Source of the DNA: Vicinamibacterales bacterium
GTDB lineage: Bacteria > Acidobacteriota > Vicinamibacteria > Vicinamibacterales > JAMQPK01
Assembly: GCA_023717525.1 (NCBI GenBank)
Contig: JAMQPK010000220.1
Coordinates: forward strand, 1-64,000
Direction of reading: 5' to 3'
Length of the DNA: 64,000 nt
Position numbers and translations under genes: made by a program. This document shows positions 26,243 to 35,015 of the stretch, piece after piece; positions within the stretch are counted from its first letter, which is position 1; the number at the start of each line of letters is the position of its first letter. The notes beneath the pieces were generated by a model, which saw only the letters and a program-made list of their open reading frames with translations, was not told the DNA's origin and searched no databases.

Positions 26243-26761
26243 ATGAAGATCATCGGGTTCATCCTCGTTTCCCTCACACTGTCTTCGCTCGCCTTTGCCC
26301 AGCAAGGCGCCGCAGTCGGCAAGGTGGAGACCAAGTCTGACGCCAAGGCGAATTTTGCCGCGTTCCACACCTACAGCTGGACGCCCGGGTTGCATGCCGA
26401 TACCCCAGAGGTGCACAAGATGATTGTTGCGGCCTGCGAAGCTGAAATGACCAAACTGGGATTCAAGAGTGTGACGACCGGCGCCGACACGACTCTGGCC
26501 TATTACACGGTGAGAAGTACAGAGGTGGATCTGAAGGCATTGGACAAGCTCGACAAGCAGGGGCTCAGCGGCGACGCCGCGACGAAGACGCTTGGACGGC
26601 TAGTCGTCGTGATGCGCACCGGTGCCACATCCCCTCAGCAAGTGTGGTCGGCCAGCACGCGGGAGTTCGTCGACCAGGATCCGGCGAAGATGAATGAGAT
26701 CGTCCGGTCCGTGGCCGCGCGACTGTTCGAAACCTATCCGGGACGGAAGGCTGCGCGCTAG
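26243..26761 (+). CDS. DUF4136 domain protein, exported
   Basis: 172 residues with a signal peptide (GFILVSLTLSSLAFA). The mature start DAKANFAAFHTYSWTPG is the DUF4136 opening, and the C-terminus IVRSVAARLFETYPGRKA matches that of the second family member at 24208, although the middle parts differ. The last four bases overlap the convergent outer-membrane protein gene. No enzymatic motif is visible; a periplasmic or envelope-associated role is inferred from the family. Confidence 0.7.
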   Translation: MKIIGFILVSLTLSSLAFAQQGAAVGKVETKSDAKANFAAFHTYSWTPGLHADTPEVHKMIVAACEAEMTKLGFKSVTTGADTTLAYYTVRSTEVDLKALDKLDKQGLSGDAATKTLGRLVVVMRTGATSPQQVWSASTREFVDQDPAKMNEIVRSVAARLFETYPGRKAAR

Positions 26762-27528
26762 AAGCGGAAGCGGACGCCCACGATGAACGGTATCGTCCAC
26801 CGCGAGCTCTTGTCGTTGATGGTTTCCAGGCCTGTGCCTGCGAGGCCATCGACCTCGGACATGCCACCGACGCGGCGAAGGCCGATCTGGCCAAATGCTT
26901 CCATCCGCTTTCCCGTCTTGACGAGCAGCCCCACGTTTCCGCCGAATGTGAAAGCAGCGGTCCGATCGTAGAAGTCGGTGGCATTGCCTGATAAATTGGC
27001 AGCCGGTGCCACAAGGACGACGTCGGTCTCGTCGACGAACGCTATGCCCAAGCTGCCTTCGACGTACGAGCGCACGTTCGGCGTCACGACCCTGTAGCGT
27101 CGCAGCCCGACATCAAGTCCGAAACTCTGGTAGTCGGCGTATTGTCCGTAAAGCCTCGACGCGCCGATCTCGCCCATTGGCGTGAGATCGGCGTCAAGTG
27201 ACTGAAATGTGAACGTGGCTACCGCCTCCAGCGTGTCGTTGAGCATGTAGCCGCCGCCAAACCTCAGGTTCAGACCTGTTCCGTAAACGTCCTCGTACTT
27301 GTTCTTCGTGATGACCACGGCCTGATTGTTGATGCGGCCGATTCCACTTGAATTGATGTTGCCGCTGATGCTGTTGTCCCACCCGATGCCGACCTCTGCG
27401 CTCCAGCGTCCGTCGGTCTCGGGCGTGGCTGGCGCGGGTGGCGTGGCGGGCTGCGCCTGTGCGGGCGAGCTTCCGCACAAGAACATGGCGATCATCATTG
27501 CAGCAGCGACGTGTTTCCAATTGATCAA
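26758..27528 (-). CDS. Outer-membrane beta-barrel protein
   Basis: 256 residues from TTG 27528, with AAGGAG seven bases upstream; the Shine-Dalgarno begins inside the stop codon of the MltF-like gene. The signal peptide is followed by a Pro/Ala linker, then alternating strands ending in FIVGVRFRF, where the terminal aromatic is the outer-membrane assembly signal. It matches the small OmpX/OmpA-type beta-barrel fold. It is the last gene of a minus-strand run with the monoheme protein and MltF-like gene. Role unknown, perhaps a surface pore or adhesin. Confidence 0.7.
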   Translation of the reverse strand: MINWKHVAAAMMIAMFLCGSSPAQAQPATPPAPATPETDGRWSAEVGIGWDNSISGNINSSGIGRINNQAVVITKNKYEDVYGTGLNLRFGGGYMLNDTLEAVATFTFQSLDADLTPMGEIGASRLYGQYADYQSFGLDVGLRRYRVVTPNVRSYVEGSLGIAFVDETDVVLVAPAANLSGNATDFYDRTAAFTFGGNVGLLVKTGKRMEAFGQIGLRRVGGMSEVDGLAGTGLETINDKSSRWTIPFIVGVRFRF

Positions 27529-27539
27529 ATTGAGGCTCC

Positions 27540-29096
27540 TTATTTGAGTTCCGCTTTCGCCGCATTCCGGTTCTCCATCTGTTCGACCGCGAGCTTGTAT
27601 GCGACGTAGTACTTGTAGATGTTGCTGACGTAGGTGACGGTCTCGCGCCCGATCCGCTCTGAGGCTATGCGCTCGACGTTGCCGAACCAGAGGTTAGGAT
27701 TGAGGCCCCGTTTCTCCGTCTCACGCCGGAGCTGCCTGATGCGCCCAGGCCCGGCGTTGTAAGACGCAAACGTCATCAAGCCCTTGTTGAGGTCATCCAT
27801 CGGCTCATCTTTGAAATACTGGTCCATCATGAACCGCATGTACTTCACGCCGGCGTTGATGTTGGGTTCCACCTTGGTGATATCGCCGACGTTCAGCTCC
27901 TTGCCCGTTGCCGGCATGACCTGCATCATGCCGATCGCGCCAACGGGGCTCTTGGCGTTCTGGTCCAACGTGGACTCCTGATAACCCTGCGCCGCCATCA
28001 ACAGGTAGTCGATCTTGTACTGGGCGCTGTACTTCTTGAACAGCGCAATCACGGCCTGGAATTTCTTGCGCTCGGCCTCCGACGTCGCGTTCTTTGCGTA
28101 CTTGACGTTCTCGAGATATCGACGTTCGATGGTGTTCCGGAACGCGTCGCCTTCGCTGTGCTTCCGGACCCACGAATTGACGGCCTCGCGAAGCTTTGGG
28201 TTGTCCTTGCGCATCGCGACGGCGAGGCTCCCACCTGACCGCACGACCATCTCGCGATGCACGCTCAGGTTCTTGAATACCTGGCTCCAGAACTCGGCCA
28301 GATAGTCGTCAACGACGGTCGCACTCACGAGGCCGGCGTTGACCATCTCGAGCAGATCCTCGTCTTCGAGAACTGCCGGCGCTTCTTTTAGAACCACTGC
28401 CGGCTTGCCACGCGCCTTCAGTTGCTCGTTCAGCTTGACGAGGCTCTCGTAGTAGACGCTTGCCTTACGGACAAACACCTCTTGTCCGGCGAGATCGTCC
28501 AGGCTGGACATCGACGGCGCCCCTGGTCCGGTAACGACCAGTTCGCTGACGTTCTTACGGGTGGGCTCCGAGAAAGCTACGAGCGCCTCTCGCTCGGGCG
28601 TCACGGTTACCATCGCCGCGACCATGTCGACCTTGCCGCTCGTCAGGGCGGTATAAAGCATGTCGCGCGGCAAAGGTACGAACACGACGTGCACCTTCAG
28701 GTTGCCAGTTTTGGCCTTTGCGTTCAGCTCGTCCTCGAATAGCTTCCCCGACTCGTACGCCAACCCGCGCTGCTGCCCCTCGTCGATGAAGTAGTGTGTG
28801 CGATTGAAGGTGACAGCGACGCGAATGAAGCGATGCTTCATCATCTCGTCGAGGTCGCCGGTGAGCGGCTTGTCCATCAGCGAGCGCATGTCTTCCGGCA
28901 GGGCGTCGTACGGTGACGTCGCCTCGGGAAGGGGTGCGTCGGCTGCCGCTGACGTGTTCGTGACCGGAGATGCGCCCGCCGCCGGAGGTGTGTCCGTCGC
29001 CGGCGTGGTGCTGTTCTGGCCGGAGCAAGCCATGGCCGTTGTGGCAGCAAGCAAGGCGATAGCGGTCCGAATCGCGTGAATTCTTGAAATTGACAT
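27540..29096 (-). CDS. MltF-like lipoprotein: substrate-binding domain plus lytic transglycosylase
   Basis: 518 residues from ATG 29096 (TTG 29099 is in frame). A lipobox, ATTAMACSG, marks lipid attachment. The SBP_bac_3 domain, about residues 80-310, carries LTGDLDEMMKHRFIRVAV and an acidic binding segment. The SLT domain, about 350-490, contains QGYQESTLDQNAKSPVGAIG with the catalytic Glu, then MMQVMPATGKEL and FASYNAGPGRIRQLR. MltF-type enzymes cut murein glycan and are allosterically controlled by the binding domain. It starts 12 bases after the monoheme gene stop, so the two are co-expressed. Confidence 0.82.
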   Translation of the reverse strand: MSISRIHAIRTAIALLAATTAMACSGQNSTTPATDTPPAAGASPVTNTSAAADAPLPEATSPYDALPEDMRSLMDKPLTGDLDEMMKHRFIRVAVTFNRTHYFIDEGQQRGLAYESGKLFEDELNAKAKTGNLKVHVVFVPLPRDMLYTALTSGKVDMVAAMVTVTPEREALVAFSEPTRKNVSELVVTGPGAPSMSSLDDLAGQEVFVRKASVYYESLVKLNEQLKARGKPAVVLKEAPAVLEDEDLLEMVNAGLVSATVVDDYLAEFWSQVFKNLSVHREMVVRSGGSLAVAMRKDNPKLREAVNSWVRKHSEGDAFRNTIERRYLENVKYAKNATSEAERKKFQAVIALFKKYSAQYKIDYLLMAAQGYQESTLDQNAKSPVGAIGMMQVMPATGKELNVGDITKVEPNINAGVKYMRFMMDQYFKDEPMDDLNKGLMTFASYNAGPGRIRQLRRETEKRGLNPNLWFGNVERIASERIGRETVTYVSNIYKYYVAYKLAVEQMENRNAAKAELK

Positions 29097-29108
29097 CAAT
29101 TGAGGATT

Positions 29109-30383
29109 TTACCACCAGGGCGCGAAATAGGCGGGCAGTCCTTTTTTCGTGGCGTGAAGAATCTGGACGATGGCGAGGCGATCGCTCTCGGAGAGTCGCG
29201 CGTATTTCTGCTCTCCGTCCCTGCCGCTGAGCACCTGCCACATTCTCGCGTAGATCGCTTCGCGCGCTTGTGCCGGCAGCCCGTCGAAGACGGGAGAGTA
29301 GATCATGTAGCTGCAGGGGTACTTCAGCAGGCGGCGCTCGAGGTCAAGCTGTCGCAGCGAACGCCGCTCTCCGTCGAACGGCCCTTCCGCGGTGAATCGC
29401 TCGGCAAAGCCAGATGTGCCGGCAATCTTGCCTGGCAATGGCGCTTCGTCAATGAACAACAGGTAATCCACGATCTCTGCGACGGCTGTTTCTACAGAGA
29501 AATGTCGAGCTCCCTTCGCCGGTTGTCTGTCGTACGCCGCGGCTCGCATTTCCCATCCCAACCGTGTCAGCAGATTCGTGATGTGGAGCTGGTGTTCCAG
29601 GACCATCAACGCGACGATGTCGCTGTACGGAGACAGGTAAGCGGCTGTATCGAATCTTCCGCTCAGCGTTTCGAGATCTGGTTGGGGCTCTGCCGTCGGC
29701 GCCGCCGCCCTGGTCGAGAACGTGTTGCCGAGGTGCGGGAGGCCCGAGGTGCGGCCTGTAACGTACCAGCCTCCCCAGCGCTCGGCGAACGGGCTGCGAT
29801 GATCGGTGGCCAGATTTCTGGTCCAGGGCATCGCCGCTCCGTCTGCGCCGGTCGGCATGCTTCGCACCAGCATGCCGGGAACCCCGTTGGTATACAAAGA
29901 ATGATGGCAGCGCAGGCACGCCAGCGTCCGCCGGAACGAGGGTTTTTCCGATCGACGTTGATCGAGCTCGTAGAACATGGTGCCCTGGACCGGATCCTGC
30001 GTCGCGATCTCGAGGACGAAGCCGCCACGCAGCCAGCTGACTGCCGTGGAGTCGTTGAAATAGATCGCTCGAGGATTTTGCGGGCTGATCATCGCCAGCT
30101 GCGTGCTGGTCTTCGAAAACACGGCAATCTGCGAGTCGATCGGAATATCCATCGCTTTGAGCAGAGCCGGTAGATAGCCGTGCCGCTCGTCGAACGCCAG
30201 CTGCAGACTGCCGTTTTGAATCCGGCTACTCAGCCCGGCGACGGCATCGTGCGTGGGGCGCGTTGAGTACTGGATGGCAGGGTGGGCGAGCTGCTCGAAG
30301 CTCGAATCCCCCAGTTGCCCATAGGCCACACCGGCGAGGATCGACAGTCCCAGGGCGCCGACAAGGCACAGGGAGCCACGCAT
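29109..30383 (-). CDS. Exported monoheme c-type cytochrome-like protein
   Basis: 424 residues. The signal peptide (CLVGALGLSILAGVAYG) ends near residue 22. A single CxxCH heme-attachment motif (CLRCHH, about 153-158) sits inside a long, otherwise unfamiliar domain, far from the N-terminus, and a distal Met is not obvious. The C-terminal half is helical. The family is not recognised by name; a periplasmic peroxidase or electron-transfer protein is possible. It is 62 bases after the PilZ gene stop and 12 bases before the MltF-like gene, within one minus-strand run. Confidence 0.6.
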   Translation of the reverse strand: MRGSLCLVGALGLSILAGVAYGQLGDSSFEQLAHPAIQYSTRPTHDAVAGLSSRIQNGSLQLAFDERHGYLPALLKAMDIPIDSQIAVFSKTSTQLAMISPQNPRAIYFNDSTAVSWLRGGFVLEIATQDPVQGTMFYELDQRRSEKPSFRRTLACLRCHHSLYTNGVPGMLVRSMPTGADGAAMPWTRNLATDHRSPFAERWGGWYVTGRTSGLPHLGNTFSTRAAAPTAEPQPDLETLSGRFDTAAYLSPYSDIVALMVLEHQLHITNLLTRLGWEMRAAAYDRQPAKGARHFSVETAVAEIVDYLLFIDEAPLPGKIAGTSGFAERFTAEGPFDGERRSLRQLDLERRLLKYPCSYMIYSPVFDGLPAQAREAIYARMWQVLSGRDGEQKYARLSESDRLAIVQILHATKKGLPAYFAPWW

Positions 30384-30445
30384 CAGGGTTCAGCGAGGCA
30401 TTATAGATGCCTGGAGCCCGTCGCCAGAAGGAATCGCCCGAGCAG

Positions 30446-31234
30446 TCAGCGAGCGGTCTTGGCGAACGTCTGCCAGTCCGCCGCGCTGTGGACGACGAGC
30501 GAAGAGGTGACGTATTCGACCTTCCTGGGGGAATCTGGGGCGTGGACCGTTGCGGGCTCCGCAATCTTATGGATGAGCGACAGCAGTTGCGCGCTCGCCC
30601 TGAGAAAGCGGCGGTCTGCGGCGCTCAGGGCCCTGGCTGATCTGAAATCAAAACCAAAGAACCGGGCTGCGTTCGGCGTCTCGCGAAACACCGCGAGGGA
30701 GGCGGGTCCTATGGACAGGGAGGGGAACAAGCGAACCAGTTGAGTTTTGACCTGCCTTGACACGACGGAGGCCGGCTGACCCCGCCGCAACTCCGACAGG
30801 ACCCACGCCAGCAGCTCGGTGAAACCGTGCGAGCCGTGGCTCGTCGCCTGGCTATTGCGCAGGAACGACTCGAGCGTGGCCACGAGCGGATCCACTGGCG
30901 GCGTCAGTTCGACCGCGAGCGCGCCTGGCAACTTGAGCTCACGATCGAACGCGCCGGCCGCGTGGTAACGCACGCCATTTTTCAGATGGGAGACGTAGCA
31001 TCTCAGCAGTTGAAACGGCACGTCGATCCGCTCGGCTGAGGTGAATAGCTCGAGCGTGATGCGAGATTCGGGAAGCAGCTGAAACGGCATTTCGAGCAGG
31101 GCGCCGCCGGACGAGAGGTCGACGAGTGAAATGGCCGGGCGTTCGGGAATGCGGATGAGCGTTTGCTCTGGCAGCTCCGAAGAGGGGATGCGACGGTGCG
31201 CCCTGCGATTGGACGCGTCTTGAGCTGACTCCAC
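30446..31234 (-). CDS. PilZ-domain protein with C-terminal helical domain
   Basis: About 262 residues from GTG 31234, which has AGGA eight bases upstream; TTG 31264 is an alternative. SNRRAHRRIPSSEL carries the RxxxR c-di-GMP contact and VDLSSGGALLEM the D/N-x-S-x-x-G motif, so a PilZ domain covers about residues 8-110. The remaining region is helical and ends with QLLSLIHKIAEP, without a named fold. It should respond to c-di-GMP. It heads the minus-strand run toward the monoheme gene. The output is unknown. Confidence 0.65.
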   Translation of the reverse strand: MESAQDASNRRAHRRIPSSELPEQTLIRIPERPAISLVDLSSGGALLEMPFQLLPESRITLELFTSAERIDVPFQLLRCYVSHLKNGVRYHAAGAFDRELKLPGALAVELTPPVDPLVATLESFLRNSQATSHGSHGFTELLAWVLSELRRGQPASVVSRQVKTQLVRLFPSLSIGPASLAVFRETPNAARFFGFDFRSARALSAADRRFLRASAQLLSLIHKIAEPATVHAPDSPRKVEYVTSSLVVHSAADWQTFAKTAR

Positions 31235-31327
31235 TATATGTTCGTCCTGGGCAGTCCTTCGCAATTTGGACGCCGCCCGTCACTGGAATGTGCCAGTCGA
31301 GCATCTCCAACAACGACAGTGGGTTAC

Positions 31328-31352
31328 GGCGCAGCTTCGTTTCCGCTGCGCC
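31328..31352. repeat. Inverted repeat (hairpin) downstream of the receiver-like gene
   Basis: GGCGCAGC (31328-31335) and GCTGCGCC (31345-31352) form a perfect 8-base stem with a 9-base loop in the gap between the PilZ gene start and the receiver-like gene stop. There is no T run on either strand after the stem, so a factor-independent terminator is not clear. It may be an RNA processing or stabilising hairpin. Confidence 0.5.
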
Positions 31353-31397
31353 TGCCGTGTCCCATATCAAGAACAAGAAATTACGATGTTGTCAGTC

Positions 31398-31453
31398 GGC
31401 GGGCAGACAGGAAGCATTCTGCCGAAGCTGAACGAGGAGGAGGGCTGCCCGCC
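31398..31453. repeat. Long-loop inverted repeat downstream of the receiver-like gene
   Basis: GGCGGGCAG (31398-31406) and CTGCCCGCC (31445-31453) are exact 9-base complements with 38 bases between. In the minus-strand transcript the stem begins 7 bases after the receiver-like gene stop at 31461. Together with the hairpin at 31328-31352 it could end or protect this transcript. Confidence 0.5.
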
Positions 31454-31460
31454 TGAGCGT

Positions 31461-32591
31461 CTAGGCCGCCGTGCCGCCGCCCTTCATGCCCGCGTTGAAA
31501 CGCTCCAGCAGCCCGAGCACGTATGTGGCTCGCTCCGTACGCTCCGGACCCAGCACATAGATCTCGTGGGCGATGGCCTTCAGAAGCGCAATCGCCAGCG
31601 TCAGCCGCGAGATGTCCCACACGGCATTCGGATCGCTCATCACCTGCAGAAGAATTCTGAGGAACGACTCCGCTACAGCCGGATGCTTCTTGCCCAGTTC
31701 TCGAAGCTGATGGGCGCGTTCGGTGTCGTTAATCCCCTGGTCCGCGAGAAGGATGTCCAGGGCCCGCACGGCACACGCGCCTCCACCAGTGAGAAACGCC
31801 ATTCGCAGGCATCCGTCGGCCTCGTCGAGAACCGCGCGGAGCGAAGGCGCAATGTGCTGGTCGAGCGTCAAAAAGCGCGGCAGACGTGGTGTGTCTGTTC
31901 CGGTTCCCACGAGTTCCTGAGCAGTCGGCATGGCGTCTTCCTCTGGTTCTGGCCCGTTAGTGAGTAGGGTTTCTACCGGCGCCTGTTCGCCGGGTTCATC
32001 GAGTTCTTCGGGTTCTTCAGGTTCCTCCATCGGGAGCCGCTCCAGCAGACGCTCGATATGCTCGAGACGCACGCCGGTGTCCTGCTCCGTGGCAAACCCG
32101 CCGCCTTCGGCAAAAAAGTTGCCTTCGTTGCGCACGTCGGCCAGCCGCTCCAGACACGCGGCCACTTCGTCGGCAAACGTTGCCGCGACGCTGTCGCCCG
32201 TCTGCCTGGCGGCGCCGACTTTCTTCAGGCCCAGCGACCCGAAGGTGCGCTTCTTCGGGGCCGGCGCCTGGTCGTCGCCGAATCGCGGAATCGACAACAG
32301 CTGCAAATGCGACGCATCGACGCCGAGCACTCGCAGGTGCTCCAGGAACCGGTCCTCGGTGCGAGGAGGCAAGAGCGGGCTGACGAGCACCAGATCGGGA
32401 ATCGCATTCACCAAAGCCTTCAGTGCGGCCTCGGTGGAATTCACGACCACCAGCTTCCCGGAAATTCGGCCGTCGAGGGCCTGCTCCAGGATTGCCGCCT
32501 GCTTGGCGTCGGGCTCGACTGCGAGCACGCAGAACGTGGGCGCTGTGTCGTCTAGTTGCACGTCTTGGCGATTGGCTGCTAACGAATTCAT
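31461..32591 (-). CDS. Degenerate receiver-like domain protein with C-terminal helical region
   Basis: 376 residues from ATG 32591, preceded by CGGAATCAGAC; TTG 32651 would add 20 residues. FCVLAVEPDAKQAAILEQAL and PDLVLVSPLLPP look like strands 1 and 3 of a receiver domain, but the phospho-acceptor Asp position reads VSP, so it is probably not phosphorylated. An acidic linker (MEEPEEPEELDEPGEQ) follows, then a helical domain (about 250-376). It is divergent from the PEGA pseudokinase. Function unknown; a protein-protein adaptor is likely. Confidence 0.5.
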   Translation of the reverse strand: MNSLAANRQDVQLDDTAPTFCVLAVEPDAKQAAILEQALDGRISGKLVVVNSTEAALKALVNAIPDLVLVSPLLPPRTEDRFLEHLRVLGVDASHLQLLSIPRFGDDQAPAPKKRTFGSLGLKKVGAARQTGDSVAATFADEVAACLERLADVRNEGNFFAEGGGFATEQDTGVRLEHIERLLERLPMEEPEEPEELDEPGEQAPVETLLTNGPEPEEDAMPTAQELVGTGTDTPRLPRFLTLDQHIAPSLRAVLDEADGCLRMAFLTGGGACAVRALDILLADQGINDTERAHQLRELGKKHPAVAESFLRILLQVMSDPNAVWDISRLTLAIALLKAIAHEIYVLGPERTERATYVLGLLERFNAGMKGGGTAA

Positions 32592-32924
32592 GTCTGATTC
32601 CGACGTGTCGCCGGTGTCTGCAACACTCGAAGGAGGCAATTTCGATACCAACCAATACTCTCTTTGTGAGATATCGGCCGCGCGCTAAGTATTCTTGAAT
32701 GCTCGACTTGACGATGAACGATCGACGATCGGCGATCGTCGCTGCCCTCGCGCACCGACGCTTTCGAATTTCAACTCACCTATTTGTAATTGGCGAAATC
32801 ATTCTCACAATTTCAACCGTTCATGTATCGGTTCTGAAATCGCACGCACTGAACAAGTTGCGAGAATGTCCGCGCCGGCGGCCGACGGTCTCGGAACGGC
32901 ACATATTCCGCATATCCGCGAGGC
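32592..32924. other. Largest intergenic region, between receiver-like and pseudokinase genes
   Basis: The 333 bases between two divergent genes hold both promoters. The centre (about 32640-32830) is AT-richer than the surroundings. It contains a heptad repeat at 32711-32738 and an extended stretch with TGTAAT (32785-32790), a weak minus-10 candidate for the pseudokinase gene. No convincing minus-35 was found, and no small ORF with a ribosome site is supported. Confidence 0.45.
32711..32738. repeat. Heptanucleotide tandem repeat (4 units)
   Basis: ACGATGA, ACGATCG, ACGATCG and GCGATCG follow one another in exact 7-base steps. The sequence family (ACGATxG) is the same as at 38846, complementary strand, and at 46036. 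Confidence 0.65.
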
Positions 32925-35015
32925 ATGTCTCCACAGCCAGCTCCCGCTAGCGCCCCCGGGATCCTTCTTCCCGCCTTCGAAGACGGTCTCGGACGACGCT
33001 ATCGTCCCGGCACACGCAGTTCCGAGACGCCGCCTGAAATTCTGTGCTTTCGCCACGAGCTGACTGATGTGCCCTCGTTTGAATTCTCGCTGCGCGAGCG
33101 CGTGGCGCGTCTTGCGGAATTCAGGCACCCCTATTTCGCCCGCATTCGCAAAGTCGATCGGCTGAGCGACGAACGCGGCACCGTGGCGCTGATGTCGGAC
33201 TGCGCGCCGGGCACGCGACTCGTCGAAATTCTGGCGGCGGTCGAGCGGAGCGGTCCTGTTCTGAGCCTCGACGCCGCGCTCTCGCTCGTGCGGCAGCTGT
33301 CGTCGGCGTTGACGCTCTTGCACGATCACACGCAGGTGTCCCACGGCGCTGTCGCGGTGGAGCGTCTCATCATCACGCCGAATGCGCGCCTCTTCGTCGT
33401 CGAGCATGTGATCGGCGCGGCACTCGAGCAACTGCGGTACTCGCGCGAGCGCTACTGGAACGAACTCCGTGTGGCGCTGCCGATGTCCGTGGGTCTGCCG
33501 CATTTCGACCAGCGTGCCGATCTGGCGCAGCTGGGCACGGTGGCGCTCTCGCTCATCCTCGGACGCCGCCTCGCGGACGACGAGTACCCAGGCGGTATCG
33601 AGGATCTCATCGCCAGCGCCAGCGCGCGGGCGGCGGATGGCTCGCGCGAGCAATTGCCCACGGAGCTGCGTGACTGGCTCAGGCGGACGCTTCAGCTGGA
33701 CACGCGTCATTCGTACACGACACTCGCGGCTGCACAGACCGCACTCGAGCAGATGCTCTCGGCAGAGGGCAGATTCAACGCCGACGTCAGCGCGGTCGAG
33801 GAGTTTCTGACGGCGTATCAGGCTTCGCCGAAGCCCGCCGGGTCATCGATGCCCGTCGAACAGCCAGTCGCGAAGCCGAGTGTGGCGACTGTCCCGAGCG
33901 TGATGAGGATCGAGCCGCCAAGCAGTGCGTTTAGTCCCGTTACCCAGATTGAAGAGGATGACGAGGAAGAAGAGGACGCAACCGCGGCGGACGACGAAAC
34001 GGACAGCAACGATGCGAGTGAGTGGCAGCCCGCCGCCTCGCGCAGAATGATGGCTGCCGGTTTCGTCCGCTACAAGTGGGTCGCGCTCGGGCTGGTTATC
34101 GCACTGGCAGCCGGTGGCGCAGTGTTCGGCGCGCGTCGCATGTTCTCGGCGGCGCCCGTGGTGCCCACTGGCGCCATCACCATCGACACGAGCCCGACGG
34201 CGGGGCAGGTTGAAGTGGACGGTGTCGCTCGCGGCACGACGCCGCTGCGGCTCTCGTTGCCGGCCGGCGCCCATGTCCTGACGGTTCGCGGCGAAGGCAA
34301 GCCCCGGGTAATTCCCATCACGATCAAAGCCGATACCGAAATATCTCAGTACGTCGAGTTGCCCGCCGCGGCAGCCGCAACCGGTCAGGTGCAGATTCGC
34401 TCGGAGCCCAGCGGTGCGCGCGTGACCGTCGATGGAATTTCACACGGGATCACTCCTCTGACGGTCGCGGAGCTTGCCCCAGGCGAGCACACCGTGAAAG
34501 TCGACAGCGACGTCGCTACGGTCACTCAGGCCGTCGTGATCGAGGCCGGGATTACGGCGTCGCTGGTGGTGCCGATGTCGGCCACGCAGGTTGGTCCGGC
34601 ATCGGGTTGGGTGTCAATTTCCGCTCCGTTTGCGATGGATCTGTATGAACAAGGACGGATGCTCGGCAACAGCGGCATCGATCGCATCATGATGGCCGCC
34701 GGGAAGCACGACATCGAAATCTCGAACGAACCGCTCGGTTTCCGCGAGATGCGCACCGTGCAGGTGACGCCGGGCAAACTGACGGTCATCAGCGTGACGC
34801 TGCCAAAGGGCACGTTGTCACTGAACGCTGTCCCCTGGGCAAACGTGGTGATCGATGGAGAAAGCGTCGGGGAGACGCCAATCGGGAACCTGTCGCTTCC
34901 GATCGGACCACACGAAGTCGTGTTTAGAAATCCGCAACTTGGAGAGCAGCGACGCGTGATCGTCGTCAACGCGACCTCGCCGGTGCGCTTCAGTATCGAC
35001 ATGGCGAAAAAATGA
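32925..35015 (+). CDS. PEGA-domain pseudokinase, membrane-spanning
   Basis: 696 residues. Residues 20-290 have the plan of a Ser/Thr kinase, but no glycine loop or VAIK lysine is found. The catalytic loop reads VSHGAVAVERLIIT, lacking the HRD aspartate, and the DFG position reads VEHVIG, so it is a pseudokinase. An acidic linker (about 335-355) precedes a single TM helix (WVALGLVIALAAGGAVFG, about 382-399). The extracytoplasmic part has three PEGA-type strand modules, each with P-x-(V/A)-x-V-D/I-D-G (around 420, 492 and 645). It overlaps the TonB-like gene (ATGA). It may convey an envelope signal across the membrane without phosphorylation. Confidence 0.72.
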   Translation: MSPQPAPASAPGILLPAFEDGLGRRYRPGTRSSETPPEILCFRHELTDVPSFEFSLRERVARLAEFRHPYFARIRKVDRLSDERGTVALMSDCAPGTRLVEILAAVERSGPVLSLDAALSLVRQLSSALTLLHDHTQVSHGAVAVERLIITPNARLFVVEHVIGAALEQLRYSRERYWNELRVALPMSVGLPHFDQRADLAQLGTVALSLILGRRLADDEYPGGIEDLIASASARAADGSREQLPTELRDWLRRTLQLDTRHSYTTLAAAQTALEQMLSAEGRFNADVSAVEEFLTAYQASPKPAGSSMPVEQPVAKPSVATVPSVMRIEPPSSAFSPVTQIEEDDEEEEDATAADDETDSNDASEWQPAASRRMMAAGFVRYKWVALGLVIALAAGGAVFGARRMFSAAPVVPTGAITIDTSPTAGQVEVDGVARGTTPLRLSLPAGAHVLTVRGEGKPRVIPITIKADTEISQYVELPAAAAATGQVQIRSEPSGARVTVDGISHGITPLTVAELAPGEHTVKVDSDVATVTQAVVIEAGITASLVVPMSATQVGPASGWVSISAPFAMDLYEQGRMLGNSGIDRIMMAAGKHDIEISNEPLGFREMRTVQVTPGKLTVISVTLPKGTLSLNAVPWANVVIDGESVGETPIGNLSLPIGPHEVVFRNPQLGEQRRVIVVNATSPVRFSIDMAKK

